NCBI GenBank assembly: GCA_009712635.1
Contig: WASS01000020.1
Location: 1-64,000, forward strand
Length of the DNA: 64,000 nt
From: Hungatella sp.
GTDB lineage: Bacteria; Bacillota; Clostridia; Lachnospirales; Lachnospiraceae
Direction: 5' to 3'
Shown here: positions 8,147 through 16,760 of the stretch, one piece after another
How the letters are laid out: each line of letters opens with the position of its first letter
How positions within the stretch are numbered: the stretch's first letter is position 1
The notes under the pieces: model-generated
What the model saw: the letters and a program-made list of their open reading frames with translations, nothing else
Told to the model about the DNA's origin: nothing
Databases searched by the model: none
Program-made: the position numbers and the translations under genes

Positions 8147-10021
8147 TTACCTTTCTGCCAATTGTTTTTCTGTAAACAGTACGTAAGGCAGCCGAATGGT
8201 CATGGTAGTAAATTCACCTTGCCGGCTGGTAATTGTAATTCCGTATTCTGAACCGAAATCATACTGAATCCGCTTGTTTACATTACTAATGCCTACGTGC
8301 CGGAAGAACTCCGTTTTGTTATGAGAATCGGTATCTTCCCGAAGTACTTTCTCGATCATTTCCTCCGACATTCCGATTCCGTTATCTGTCACACGGATCA
8401 TCAGTCCTTTTTCTCCAGCAATTTCTTCCGCTTCAGCTGATACAATGATCCTGCCTGCCGCTCCTTTTGGTTCGATTCCATGAAATAGAGCATTTTCAAT
8501 AATGGGCTGAAGAGAGAACCGGTGAATCTGGCAGTTATATAGTTCATCGGACTGAATCTGATATTCAATGGTCACACTGCCGCCGTAACGGTACTGCTGT
8601 ATTAAAAAATAGTCCTTAATAAGATCCAGTTCTTCTCTCAGCGGAATCATGGATGCAGTTCCTTTGGATACGTTCTTTAAGAGCCGGGCAAGGGCAGTTG
8701 TCATGTCTGCGATGCCTCCCGCATTCTGAATGGTCGCCATCCACTTGATGGAATTCAGCGTGTTATAGAGAAAGTGAGGATTGATCTGGCTTTGAAGAAT
8801 CTGATATTCCAGATCCTTTTTCTGTTTTTCATCGGACACACGTTTTTCCATCAGCGTGATAATATTGCCGGACATGTTATTAATTCCTCTGCCGATCTGA
8901 CCCAGCTCATGATTCCATTCAATGGTACTGTCTCTGGAAAAATTTCCGGTTGAAATACTGTCTATCTTATTACTCAGCTTATGGATTGGCTCCATAATAA
9001 AGCGGTTTAAGAAGAATGCAAGCAGGATTCCCATAGAAACAATAAAAAAGCAGATGCCGATAATCAGCAGTGTATATAAATTCTTTTGCTGTTTAAACTG
9101 CTGTTCTGATAAAATCTGGGATATACTCCAGTCGTTGACTCCATCTATGGGACGTTCAATAAGAATTCGCTTTTCTCCGCCACTCATGGTTACAGAGTGA
9201 ACCTGGGTGCCTGCCAAGAACGATTCCTTTCTGGCTGAATTTTCGGAAATCTCATAAGGCTTTTCCGTTTCTACCAGGGTATTGGACTGAAAACGATAGG
9301 TTTTCTCTCCCATATTAATGAAAAACAGACTGTCATCCGGAAGGGGATAGGTTGCCAGATAGTCCGTAAACAGTCTGGTTGAAATTTCAACATAAGTCCA
9401 TCCGATGATTTCCGAATTAAATTTGTCATATACGGGACGTACAATTGGAATGAATTCTCCCTGAGTGATGGATGATAATGGGTCATGAATCAGCCCGATC
9501 CATAAAAAATCGTCAGCATGAAACAGAGGTTCAAAAAAATCGCTCTTCCTTATTAGTTTGGCAGCATAAGGAGAAGAGGTGCTGACGGAAGATGTCATAT
9601 GGAGAAAGTTATTTTCATTATTTGTAGAAACGATTGCACGTATATATTTGTAGGAACGGGTTTTATAATATTCTTCTTTCAGACGGTTATGGGTGGAAAG
9701 AGCCATTGGCCGTAAATTGCTGGAATCATTGGAAGCTGTTGGAAGCTTGTTTACATCTTTAAACGCTTCCAGATAGTCCTGTATGACTCCATTGGAGCAG
9801 CACCATTTACTGAAATATATGATATCCTTCATGTCTGTTGCTATGTTATTGCTCACAACCTGCAGACTGAATTCTGCAGACTGAACCTGATTTCTTCTGA
9901 GAAATAACTGAAAGACTGAGAAACAGACTGTGGTTGTAAGGACTGTGATAAGCAGCGTAACGGCTGCCGTCAAAATCATGATTTTGCCTCGAATAGTTTT
10001 TGGAATTATTGTTTTCCACAT
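8147..10021 (-). CDS. YesM-type sensor histidine kinase
   Basis: About 624 residues. One N-terminal membrane helix (about 15-37), a long extracytoplasmic sensor (about 40-295), a second helix (about 298-320), HAMP (about 320-375), the His_kinase domain with the phospho-accepting histidine in QSQINPHFLYNTLNSIKW, and an HATPase_c domain (IIENALFHGIEP; TDNGIGMS). The track-independent start is uncertain: TTG at 10033 lies one base after the AAAGGA site, while ATG at 10021 is 14 bases from it; ATG 10021 is given. It probably senses an extracellular oligosaccharide or a loaded binding protein and phosphorylates the adjacent YesN-type regulator. Confidence 0.9.
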   Translation of the reverse strand: MWKTIIPKTIRGKIMILTAAVTLLITVLTTTVCFSVFQLFLRRNQVQSAEFSLQVVSNNIATDMKDIIYFSKWCCSNGVIQDYLEAFKDVNKLPTASNDSSNLRPMALSTHNRLKEEYYKTRSYKYIRAIVSTNNENNFLHMTSSVSTSSPYAAKLIRKSDFFEPLFHADDFLWIGLIHDPLSSITQGEFIPIVRPVYDKFNSEIIGWTYVEISTRLFTDYLATYPLPDDSLFFINMGEKTYRFQSNTLVETEKPYEISENSARKESFLAGTQVHSVTMSGGEKRILIERPIDGVNDWSISQILSEQQFKQQKNLYTLLIIGICFFIVSMGILLAFFLNRFIMEPIHKLSNKIDSISTGNFSRDSTIEWNHELGQIGRGINNMSGNIITLMEKRVSDEKQKKDLEYQILQSQINPHFLYNTLNSIKWMATIQNAGGIADMTTALARLLKNVSKGTASMIPLREELDLIKDYFLIQQYRYGGSVTIEYQIQSDELYNCQIHRFSLQPIIENALFHGIEPKGAAGRIIVSAEAEEIAGEKGLMIRVTDNGIGMSEEMIEKVLREDTDSHNKTEFFRHVGISNVNKRIQYDFGSEYGITITSRQGEFTTMTIRLPYVLFTEKQLAER

Positions 10022-10342
10022 GATATCAGACAAGTCCTTTCTATTATAGATGTATTCATACCCAACGCTGTCATTTTTTAAGTTAGCTTATTTCCTGTAA
10101 AATGTCAATGAAAAGAGCCGTGTTATTTTTATAAAAACAGGTCAATATGTATACAAAAGATAAATTTTACTGTTTATGATAAAATAATACATGTTTTAGT
10201 AATAGAGAATTAATTTGTGAATAAATAGTGAATATTTTCTTAGATAATTTCCATTCTTAAATCCAATGGAAGCGGGTTATAATAGTGCCATAGTAAATCA
10301 CAAGGGTTTACTGAAAACAATTTCAAATCAGGAGGGTATACA
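10022..10342. promoter_or_regulatory. Divergent control region of the uronic-acid polysaccharide locus
   Basis: A 321-base gap between the kinase and the binding-protein gene. A perfect TATAAT at 10278-10283 points right, with no good -35 box at the right distance, consistent with activation by the AraC-type response regulator. The binding-protein RBS AGGAGGG is just before 10343. The left part is AT-rich and must hold the leftward promoter, which I cannot place. Confidence 0.55.
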
Positions 10343-11692
10343 ATGAAAAAAAGAGCACTTAGCCTTGCACTTGCCTGTACCATGGCAGTCACTGCACTTG
10401 CTGGCTGCGGCGGCAGTACCAAAGAAACCACAGCTGCAACAACGGAAGCAAGCAAAGCAGAGACAAAGGCAGCAGAGACCACTGCATCAGCAGGCGGACA
10501 GACAACACTGAAATGGTCTGTTTGGGATATCAGTTCCACTACCTATTATCAGCCTCTGATCGATGCGTTTGAAAAAGCACATCCGGATGTTAAAATCGAG
10601 ATGGTAGATCTTGGTTCTACCGATTATCAGACAGTTCTTGCAACAGAATTAACTGGCAGCGGTTCTGATTTTGATGTGGTAACTGTAAAGGATGTTCCAG
10701 GATACATGACACTGGTAAACAAAGGCGTTTTAGAGCCTCTGGACAGCTACATCGAATCTTCCAAAGTGGATTTAACTCAGTATAAAGGCCTTACCGATCA
10801 GATTAAGGTAGAAAATAAATTATATGAGCTTCCATTCCGTAACGATTTCTGGGTACTGTTCTATAATAAGGATATCTTTGATAAAGCAGGTGTTGCTTAC
10901 CCAACCAATGATATGACATTTGAACAGTATGATAAGCTGGCAAGAAGCTTAACAGTAGACACACCAGGACAGGAAGTATACGGAGCACATTATCATACAT
11001 GGAGATCTGCAGTACAGTTATTTGGCGTGCTTGACGGAAAAAATACCATTATTGATGGAAAATATGATTTCTTAAAGCCTTACTATGATATGGTAATTAA
11101 AGAGCAGGAAGACGGCGTTTGCCAGGATTATGCTACGTTAAAGACCAGCGGACTTCATTACTCAGGCGCATTTGCACAGGGCAACATCGCTATGATGAAC
11201 ATGGGTACCTGGTTTATCTCCACTTTAATGGATAAGATCCGTACAGGGGAATATACAGACTGCAAAAACTGGGGAATCGTGAAATATCCTCATGCAGAAG
11301 GCGTAGAGCCAGGATCTACTCTTGCTACCATTACTTCTCTTGCAATTCCTGCCAATGCACCTCATAAAGATCTTGCATGGGAATTCATTAACTTTGTAAG
11401 CGGAAAAGACGGAGCAGAGATTCTTGCTTCTACCGGAACCATTCCAGCTGTTATGAACAGCACAGTTGCTGATCTTGTATCCAGTGCAGACGGATTCCCA
11501 AAAGCAGACGGAACCAGTGTTGAAGCATTAAACACTTCCAAGCTGTACCTGGAGATGCCTGTAAATCCAAAGAGCTCTGAGATCGAAACTGTATTAAATG
11601 AAGCACATGATGCAATCATGACAGGAAGTATGTCAGTTGATGACGGCATTGCTCAGATGAATGAAAAAATCGGTGCAATTCTTGGCAAATAA
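10343..11692 (+). CDS. Sugar ABC transporter substrate-binding lipoprotein
   Basis: 449 residues, family 1 extracellular solute-binding protein. The lipoprotein signal is clear: MKKRALSLALACTMAVTALAGC with lipobox LAGC, the Cys near residue 22 being the lipid anchor. A Thr/Glu/Ala/Lys-rich linker (about 25-50) separates it from the folded domain starting TTLKWSVWDI. Typical family segments include GVLEPLDSYI, FNMGTW-like AMMNMGTWFIS and AWEFINFVSGKDGAE. It captures the oligosaccharide outside the membrane for the two permeases downstream. No ATPase gene is present, so a shared MsmK-type ATPase encoded elsewhere is expected. A stable hairpin follows the gene and probably raises its mRNA level over that of the permeases. 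Confidence 0.93.
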   Translation: MKKRALSLALACTMAVTALAGCGGSTKETTAATTEASKAETKAAETTASAGGQTTLKWSVWDISSTTYYQPLIDAFEKAHPDVKIEMVDLGSTDYQTVLATELTGSGSDFDVVTVKDVPGYMTLVNKGVLEPLDSYIESSKVDLTQYKGLTDQIKVENKLYELPFRNDFWVLFYNKDIFDKAGVAYPTNDMTFEQYDKLARSLTVDTPGQEVYGAHYHTWRSAVQLFGVLDGKNTIIDGKYDFLKPYYDMVIKEQEDGVCQDYATLKTSGLHYSGAFAQGNIAMMNMGTWFISTLMDKIRTGEYTDCKNWGIVKYPHAEGVEPGSTLATITSLAIPANAPHKDLAWEFINFVSGKDGAEILASTGTIPAVMNSTVADLVSSADGFPKADGTSVEALNTSKLYLEMPVNPKSSEIETVLNEAHDAIMTGSMSVDDGIAQMNEKIGAILGK

Positions 11693-11712
11693 AGCAGCGT
11701 GGTAACAAAAAC

Positions 11713-11743
11713 AGGCGGGCAGCATATAACGGCCCGCCTTATT
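11713..11743 (+). other. Intra-operon hairpin after the binding-protein gene
   Basis: AGGCGGGC (11713-11720) pairs with GCCCGCCT (11732-11739), followed by TATTT. It is a weak terminator or 3' mRNA-stabilising hairpin, placed where an excess of binding protein over permease is usually produced. Confidence 0.7.
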
Positions 11744-11783
11744 TAAAAACTTCTGATTTGATATTGACGGATAAGAACTGGAA

Positions 11784-11825
11784 AAGGAGGATAAGCCGTT
11801 TTACCGGGCTTTAAGACAGACTATG
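11784..11825 (+). promoter_or_regulatory. Distant Shine-Dalgarno bridged by a small hairpin
   Basis: The only good ribosome-binding site before the permease, AAGGAGG at 11784-11790, is 32 bases from the ATG at 11823, and no in-frame start lies nearer. A small stem AAGCC (11793-11797) with GGCTT (11807-11811) between them would bring them to about 13 bases apart. It is an inference from sequence only. Confidence 0.4.
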
Positions 11826-12890
11826 GCTAAGACAATAACAGAAGCGCAAAAACAGGAAAAAATCGCGGCTTTACATGAGAAACGAAATGCACTCAGTCTT
11901 TTGTTAAAAGACGCAAAACGTACTCATGAGCGCGACAGGCTGATTGCGAAAATCGAAACAATAGATGAGAAAATTAAGAAGGTGAGGACCGGAGAGATTC
12001 TTACCAGACAGGAAAAAAGAAATTTAGTCGCTTATTCTTTTATCGCTCCCAACTTTATCGGATTTGCCATATTTACGCTGGGACCCATTATCTTTGCGTT
12101 TGTACTGGCATTTATGAGCTGGGATGGCAACAGTCCCATGAAATTTGCAGGAATTAAAAACTTTATTGACATGTTTGGCAATGCAAGGTTTCATTCTGCC
12201 TTTTTCAATACCATTGTATACTGTATCGCCACCGTACCTTTGACACTAGTCAGTGCACTGGGACTGGCTATTGTTTTAAACCAGAAAATAAAGGGAAGGA
12301 ATTTCTTCCGTACAGTAGGATTCTTTCCTTACGTAGCCTCTCTGGTTGCAGTGGCAGCTGTATGGAACATGCTTTTCAGTCCCCAGAAAAGCGGACCAGT
12401 CAATATGATTTTATATTATCTGGGTGTTCATGCAAAAAGCCTGCCTAAATGGTCGGCAGATCCTCACTGGGTTATGTTTACAATCGTGCTCTTTAGTGTA
12501 TGGAAGAACATGGGTTACTACATGGTAATTTATCTTGCAGGACTTCAGGGAATCAATGCAGAGCTCTATGAGGCAGCCGGCCTTGACGGTTGTAATTCCT
12601 GGCAGCGGTTCCGTTATATCACCTGGCCCCAGCTTCAGCCTACTACATTCTTTGTTACAATCATTCTGACCATTAACTGCTTTAAGGTTTACGATATTGT
12701 ATATATGCTTGCAGGCGGTTCTAACGGTGTTGTAAGTTCCCAGGCTATGGTTTTGGTTTACCACATTTATGAAGAAGCATTCCGTAACTGGAATCTGGGC
12801 TATTCCAGTGCAGTTGCAATTGTGCTGTTCTTAATGGTTCTTGCTATCACCCTGGTTCAGTTCCGCGGTGAGAAAAAATATGCAAACTAA
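11823..12890 (+). CDS. ABC sugar permease, MalF/UgpA type, with N-terminal coiled-coil extension
   Basis: 355 residues. Six membrane helices start at about residue 70 (NLVAYSFIAPNFIGFAIFTLGPIIF), with the EAA loop AELYEAAGLDGCNSWQRFRYITWPQL near 235-265 that contacts the ATPase. Before the first helix is a highly charged, probably coiled-coil cytoplasmic segment (about 1-65, rich in Lys/Glu, for example EKIAALHEKRNALSLLLKDAK) that is longer than usual for this family. With the next gene it forms the heterodimeric membrane channel of the importer. Confidence 0.92.
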   Translation: MAKTITEAQKQEKIAALHEKRNALSLLLKDAKRTHERDRLIAKIETIDEKIKKVRTGEILTRQEKRNLVAYSFIAPNFIGFAIFTLGPIIFAFVLAFMSWDGNSPMKFAGIKNFIDMFGNARFHSAFFNTIVYCIATVPLTLVSALGLAIVLNQKIKGRNFFRTVGFFPYVASLVAVAAVWNMLFSPQKSGPVNMILYYLGVHAKSLPKWSADPHWVMFTIVLFSVWKNMGYYMVIYLAGLQGINAELYEAAGLDGCNSWQRFRYITWPQLQPTTFFVTIILTINCFKVYDIVYMLAGGSNGVVSSQAMVLVYHIYEEAFRNWNLGYSSAVAIVLFLMVLAITLVQFRGEKKYAN

Positions 12891-12907
12891 AAAAAGGAGG
12901 ATATAAC

Positions 12908-13744
12908 ATGAAAGTAAAAAGCACAAATTATAAAATCAGCAGATCCCTCCTGTATGTGGTTTTGCTCATTCTTACAGCGGCTATGCTGATCCCGTTTGCA
13001 TGGATGCTGTCGGCATCATTAAAACTTGATAAAGACGTATTTATTTTTCCCATTCAGTGGATTCCCAAAAATCCGCGTTGGATGAATTACGTTGATATCT
13101 GGACAAAAATCCCTCTTATGACCTTTGTCGGAAATACCATAAAGATCACATTGATCGTAACATTTCTCCAGCTTTTAACCAGCAGCTTTGCTGCCTATGC
13201 ATTTGCAAAGCTGAAATTTAAATACAAAGACACCCTTTTTATGGCCTATATTGCCACCATTGCTGTTCCGTGGCAGGTTTACATGGTTCCCCAGTTCATG
13301 ATGATGAGAAATTTCGGACTGAATGATTCCCATCTGGCGATTATTTTCCTTCAGGCGTTTTCTGCCTTTGGTGTATTCATGATGAGACAGTTCTATCAGG
13401 GTATTCCCGATGAATTGTGTGAAGCGGCAAGAATTGATGGTATGTCAGAGTATCAGATTTACTCTAAAATCATGCTTCCCTTGTCAAAACCGGCGCTGTC
13501 TACCCTAACAATCTTTACATTTGTTAATACCTGGAATGACTTCTTAGGACCGTTAATCTATTTAAAGACGGAATCCAAGAAAACACTTCAGTTAGGACTT
13601 AAAATGTTTATCAGCCAGTACAGCTCAGAATTTGGTCTGATTATGGCAGCATCAGTGCTTTCCTTAATACCCGTATTAATTGTATTTTTATCCCTTCAGA
13701 AATATTTCGTAGAAGGAATTGCAGCTACCGGCGTGAAAGGTTAA
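12908..13744 (+). CDS. ABC sugar permease, MalG/UgpE type
   Basis: 278 residues, six predicted helices, the standard length. The conserved start is LLILTAAMLIPFAWMLSASLK, and the EAA motif is PDELCEAARIDGMSEYQIYSKIMLPLSKPAL. AAAAGGAGG lies 8 bases before the ATG. It ends only 3 bases before the GH2 gene, so the importer and the enzymes are one operon. Confidence 0.94.
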   Translation: MKVKSTNYKISRSLLYVVLLILTAAMLIPFAWMLSASLKLDKDVFIFPIQWIPKNPRWMNYVDIWTKIPLMTFVGNTIKITLIVTFLQLLTSSFAAYAFAKLKFKYKDTLFMAYIATIAVPWQVYMVPQFMMMRNFGLNDSHLAIIFLQAFSAFGVFMMRQFYQGIPDELCEAARIDGMSEYQIYSKIMLPLSKPALSTLTIFTFVNTWNDFLGPLIYLKTESKKTLQLGLKMFISQYSSEFGLIMAASVLSLIPVLIVFLSLQKYFVEGIAATGVKG

Positions 13745-13747
13745 ACA

Positions 13748-15577
13748 ATGGAAATAATAAAAAATTTCGTGGACAATATCCATAACGGGGATTATAAAAG
13801 GAACTATAAAATCCCCATTATACAAGAGGAAACCTTGATTTTTCCAGGAGGAAGAAGAACCCGGTCTTTAAACGGAGAATGGAACTTTTCTGTGGACCAG
13901 TACGATAACTGTTTAAGAGCAAAGTGGTTTCAAGAACAGGAAATAAATGACGAAGGGCGCAGTGTCCCTCTTGATTACGCCTTTGACGACTGGGAAAAAA
14001 TCAAAGTACCGGGAGTATGGAATCTTGCTAAACCGGAATATTTTTATTACGAAGGACCGGCGGTATACAGCCGCCGGTTTTCTTTGGAAGAAGAAAACAA
14101 TGGGCGTGTGTTCTTACAGTTTGGTGCGGTTTCCTATGAAGCCAGAATCTTTTTAAATGGAACATTCCTTGGAATCCACAAAGGAGGTTCCACACCGTTT
14201 TCCTTAGATATTACGGCTCATTTAAAGGCTGAAAACAGATTAATTGTGGTAGCGGATAATACGAGAAGAAAAGAACAGATCCCCAGTGAAAATACGGACT
14301 GGTTCCTATATGGCGGTATTTACCGGGATGTTTCCCTCCTTTTTGTACCAAATGTCTACATTAAGAATATGAAAGTAAGTCTTGTTAACAGGGAAACCGG
14401 AGCGATTGAAGTGAAGGCTCTTATTGAGAGTGAGAAGAAATTGACAGATCATACGTTGACTTTTTTAATTCCGGAACTTAACATAGAAGAAACCTTTTCT
14501 GTAAATGAAGACGGTACCTTTTCAAAGATTGTTTATGCACAAAATTTATCTCTTTGGAGTCCAGAGAGTCCGAAACGTTATGATGTGATTCTGACTTTGA
14601 AGGAAAAGGGAGAGGCAAAGGATGAGGTGACGGATGTCATCGGCTTTCGTACCATAGAGACAAGAGACGGAAAGATACTGCTAAATGGCAGACCCATATT
14701 CTTGCGGGGAGCCTGTCTCCATGAAGAAACCGAGGATCATGGAAAAGCGGTAACAAAAGAGGATATCCGGGAAGCATTTCAAAGAGCGAAAAAGATGAAC
14801 TGCAATTTCCTGCGCCTCGCCCATTACCCTCATACCCAATGGGTTTCTGAGATTGCGGATGAGGAAGGAATTCTACTTTGGGAGGAGATTCCGGTTTACT
14901 GGTGGATCGACTTTTCAAATCCTCAGACGCTCAGTGATGCAAGAAACCAGCTTTCAGAATTAATCTCCCGGGATTTTAACCGCGCCAGTGTTATCATCTG
15001 GTCTGTTGGAAATGAAAACCCGGATACAGACGACAGGTATCACTTTATGAAGTATCTGGCAGAGACAGCGAAAGAAAAGGACCCTTCCCGTCTGATTTCA
15101 GCTGCATGTCTGGTAGATTCCGTAAATCTAAGAATTGCTGACCGGCTGGAGAGTCATCTGGATGTTATTGGTTTTAATGAGTACTACGGCTGGTATGATC
15201 CTGATTATGAGAAGCTGACAGAAATTCTAAATGGATCTAAGCCGGAAAAACCTGTAATTATCAGTGAGTTTGGTGCAGATGGATACCATACTGAAAATAA
15301 AACCGGGAAGAATGTCCGCGGCTCTGAACAGGAACAGGAGGAAATCTATAAAAAGCAGGTAGAGATGTTCGGTAAAACAGAATACATTCAGGGCACGGCG
15401 CCCTGGATTCTGTATGATTACCGGACGCCCAAGAGGCTTGGCGCATATCAGAAGGGATACAACATAAAGGGTCTGGTGAGTGCGGACAGAAAGAGAGAAA
15501 AGCCTGCGTTTGCAGTGATGAAGAAGTTTTATGAGGAGGTAATGGAAAATGAAGGAAACGACGGAGAAATTGTTTGA
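13748..15577 (+). CDS. Glycoside hydrolase family 2, beta-glucuronidase-like
   Basis: 609 residues, similar in length to GusA-type beta-glucuronidases. Sugar-binding jelly roll (about 35-190: SLNGEWNFSVD, DDWEKIKVPGVWN), immunoglobulin-like domain (about 195-295), then the TIM barrel (about 300-595). The acid/base glutamate is in IIWSVGNEN (about 422) and the nucleophile in VIISEFGADGYH (about 505). No signal peptide. It sits between the importer and a GH88 enzyme, so glucuronide or galactoside release from imported oligosaccharides is likely. Specificity within GH2 cannot be fixed by eye. Its last 29 bases overlap the next gene. Confidence 0.88.
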   Translation: MEIIKNFVDNIHNGDYKRNYKIPIIQEETLIFPGGRRTRSLNGEWNFSVDQYDNCLRAKWFQEQEINDEGRSVPLDYAFDDWEKIKVPGVWNLAKPEYFYYEGPAVYSRRFSLEEENNGRVFLQFGAVSYEARIFLNGTFLGIHKGGSTPFSLDITAHLKAENRLIVVADNTRRKEQIPSENTDWFLYGGIYRDVSLLFVPNVYIKNMKVSLVNRETGAIEVKALIESEKKLTDHTLTFLIPELNIEETFSVNEDGTFSKIVYAQNLSLWSPESPKRYDVILTLKEKGEAKDEVTDVIGFRTIETRDGKILLNGRPIFLRGACLHEETEDHGKAVTKEDIREAFQRAKKMNCNFLRLAHYPHTQWVSEIADEEGILLWEEIPVYWWIDFSNPQTLSDARNQLSELISRDFNRASVIIWSVGNENPDTDDRYHFMKYLAETAKEKDPSRLISAACLVDSVNLRIADRLESHLDVIGFNEYYGWYDPDYEKLTEILNGSKPEKPVIISEFGADGYHTENKTGKNVRGSEQEQEEIYKKQVEMFGKTEYIQGTAPWILYDYRTPKRLGAYQKGYNIKGLVSADRKREKPAFAVMKKFYEEVMENEGNDGEIV

Positions 15578-16730
15578 AAACAGACCGGAGCTGTCGGCAG
15601 ACCAATGCCGCAACGCTTTGGACTTTGCTGTCAGACAGCTGAAGGATAATTTAGGGGAATTTACCCACTCTTTTAAAAAAGCTTATAGTGAAGACGGCTA
15701 TTATAAGCCAACTCCCAATGTAAACTGGACCACCGGATTCTGGACCGGTCAGCTCTGGCTGGCGTATGAGTGGAGCAGGGATGATGCTTTTGCCAAAGCC
15801 GGCAGCATTCAGGCTGAAAGCTTTTTAAAGAGAATTGAAGATAAGGTGGAAGTGGATCATCACGATATGGGATTTCTGTATTCCCCTTCCTGCGTGGCAG
15901 CTTATAAGCTGGCAGGGGATGAGACGGGAAAGAAGGCGGCAATCAAGGCAGCAGATCAGCTCATCAGCCGTTTTCAGCCAGTGGGGCAGTTTATTCAGGC
16001 ATGGGGACCTATGAACCAGCCGGAGAATTACCGTTTTATCATTGACTGTCTTTTAAATCTGCCTCTCCTTTACTGGGCATCAGAAGAAACAAATGATACA
16101 AAGTACAGGGATATTGCTGAAAAGCACATTCATACTGCCATTGCCAATGTGATCAGAGAAGATTATTCCACCTGGCATACCTTCTTTATGAATATGGAGA
16201 CTGGTGAGCCGGATCATGGTGCAACCTGCCAGGGATACCGGGACGGGTCTGCCTGGGCAAGAGGTCAGGCGTGGGGAGTATATGGCTGTGCATTAGCATA
16301 CCGTTATACGAAAAGAGAAGAATATGTTGAAGACTTTAAGCATGTGACTGGATACTTCTTAGACCATCTCCCCGATGATTTAGTACCTTACTGGGATTTG
16401 GAATTTACAGATGGATCAGGGGAGCCAAAGGATTCTTCTTCCGCTTCCATTGCAGCCTGCGGGATGCTGGAAATGGCTAATTATCTGCCTGAATCGGAAG
16501 CGGCTTACTATCGTTCCATTGCGAAGAAGATCATGGAATCGGTAGTAACTGGTTATGCGGTGAAGGAAGGAACCAAATCCAACGGACTGGTTCTTCACAG
16601 TACGTATTCCAAGAAATCTCCATACAATACCTGCACTCCGGAAGGTGTGGATGAATGCAATATCTGGGGAGATTATTTCTATTTAGAAGCGCTTATCCGT
16701 CTGTCTATAGACTGGAATCCATATTGGTAA
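15549..16730 (+). CDS. ugl: GH88 unsaturated glucuronyl hydrolase
   Basis: 393 residues, the usual length for unsaturated glucuronyl hydrolases. The (alpha/alpha)6 barrel markers are visible: VNWTTGFWTGQLWLAYE (about 55-72), the catalytic-site Asp in VDHHDMGFLYSPS (about 103-115), the second Asp in FIIDCLLNLPLLYWA (about 160-175), and RGQAWGVYG and SSASIAACGML later. These enzymes hydrate and release the 4,5-unsaturated uronic acid left by lyases. This links it directly to the heparinase II/III-like lyase on the other strand. The RBS AGGAGG lies inside the end of the GH2 gene, 10 bases before ATG 15549; the overlap suggests translational coupling. Confidence 0.92.
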   Translation: MKETTEKLFENRPELSADQCRNALDFAVRQLKDNLGEFTHSFKKAYSEDGYYKPTPNVNWTTGFWTGQLWLAYEWSRDDAFAKAGSIQAESFLKRIEDKVEVDHHDMGFLYSPSCVAAYKLAGDETGKKAAIKAADQLISRFQPVGQFIQAWGPMNQPENYRFIIDCLLNLPLLYWASEETNDTKYRDIAEKHIHTAIANVIREDYSTWHTFFMNMETGEPDHGATCQGYRDGSAWARGQAWGVYGCALAYRYTKREEYVEDFKHVTGYFLDHLPDDLVPYWDLEFTDGSGEPKDSSSASIAACGMLEMANYLPESEAAYYRSIAKKIMESVVTGYAVKEGTKSNGLVLHSTYSKKSPYNTCTPEGVDECNIWGDYFYLEALIRLSIDWNPYW

Positions 16731-16760
16731 TAATCAATGACTGAAAAGAGGCGAATGTTC

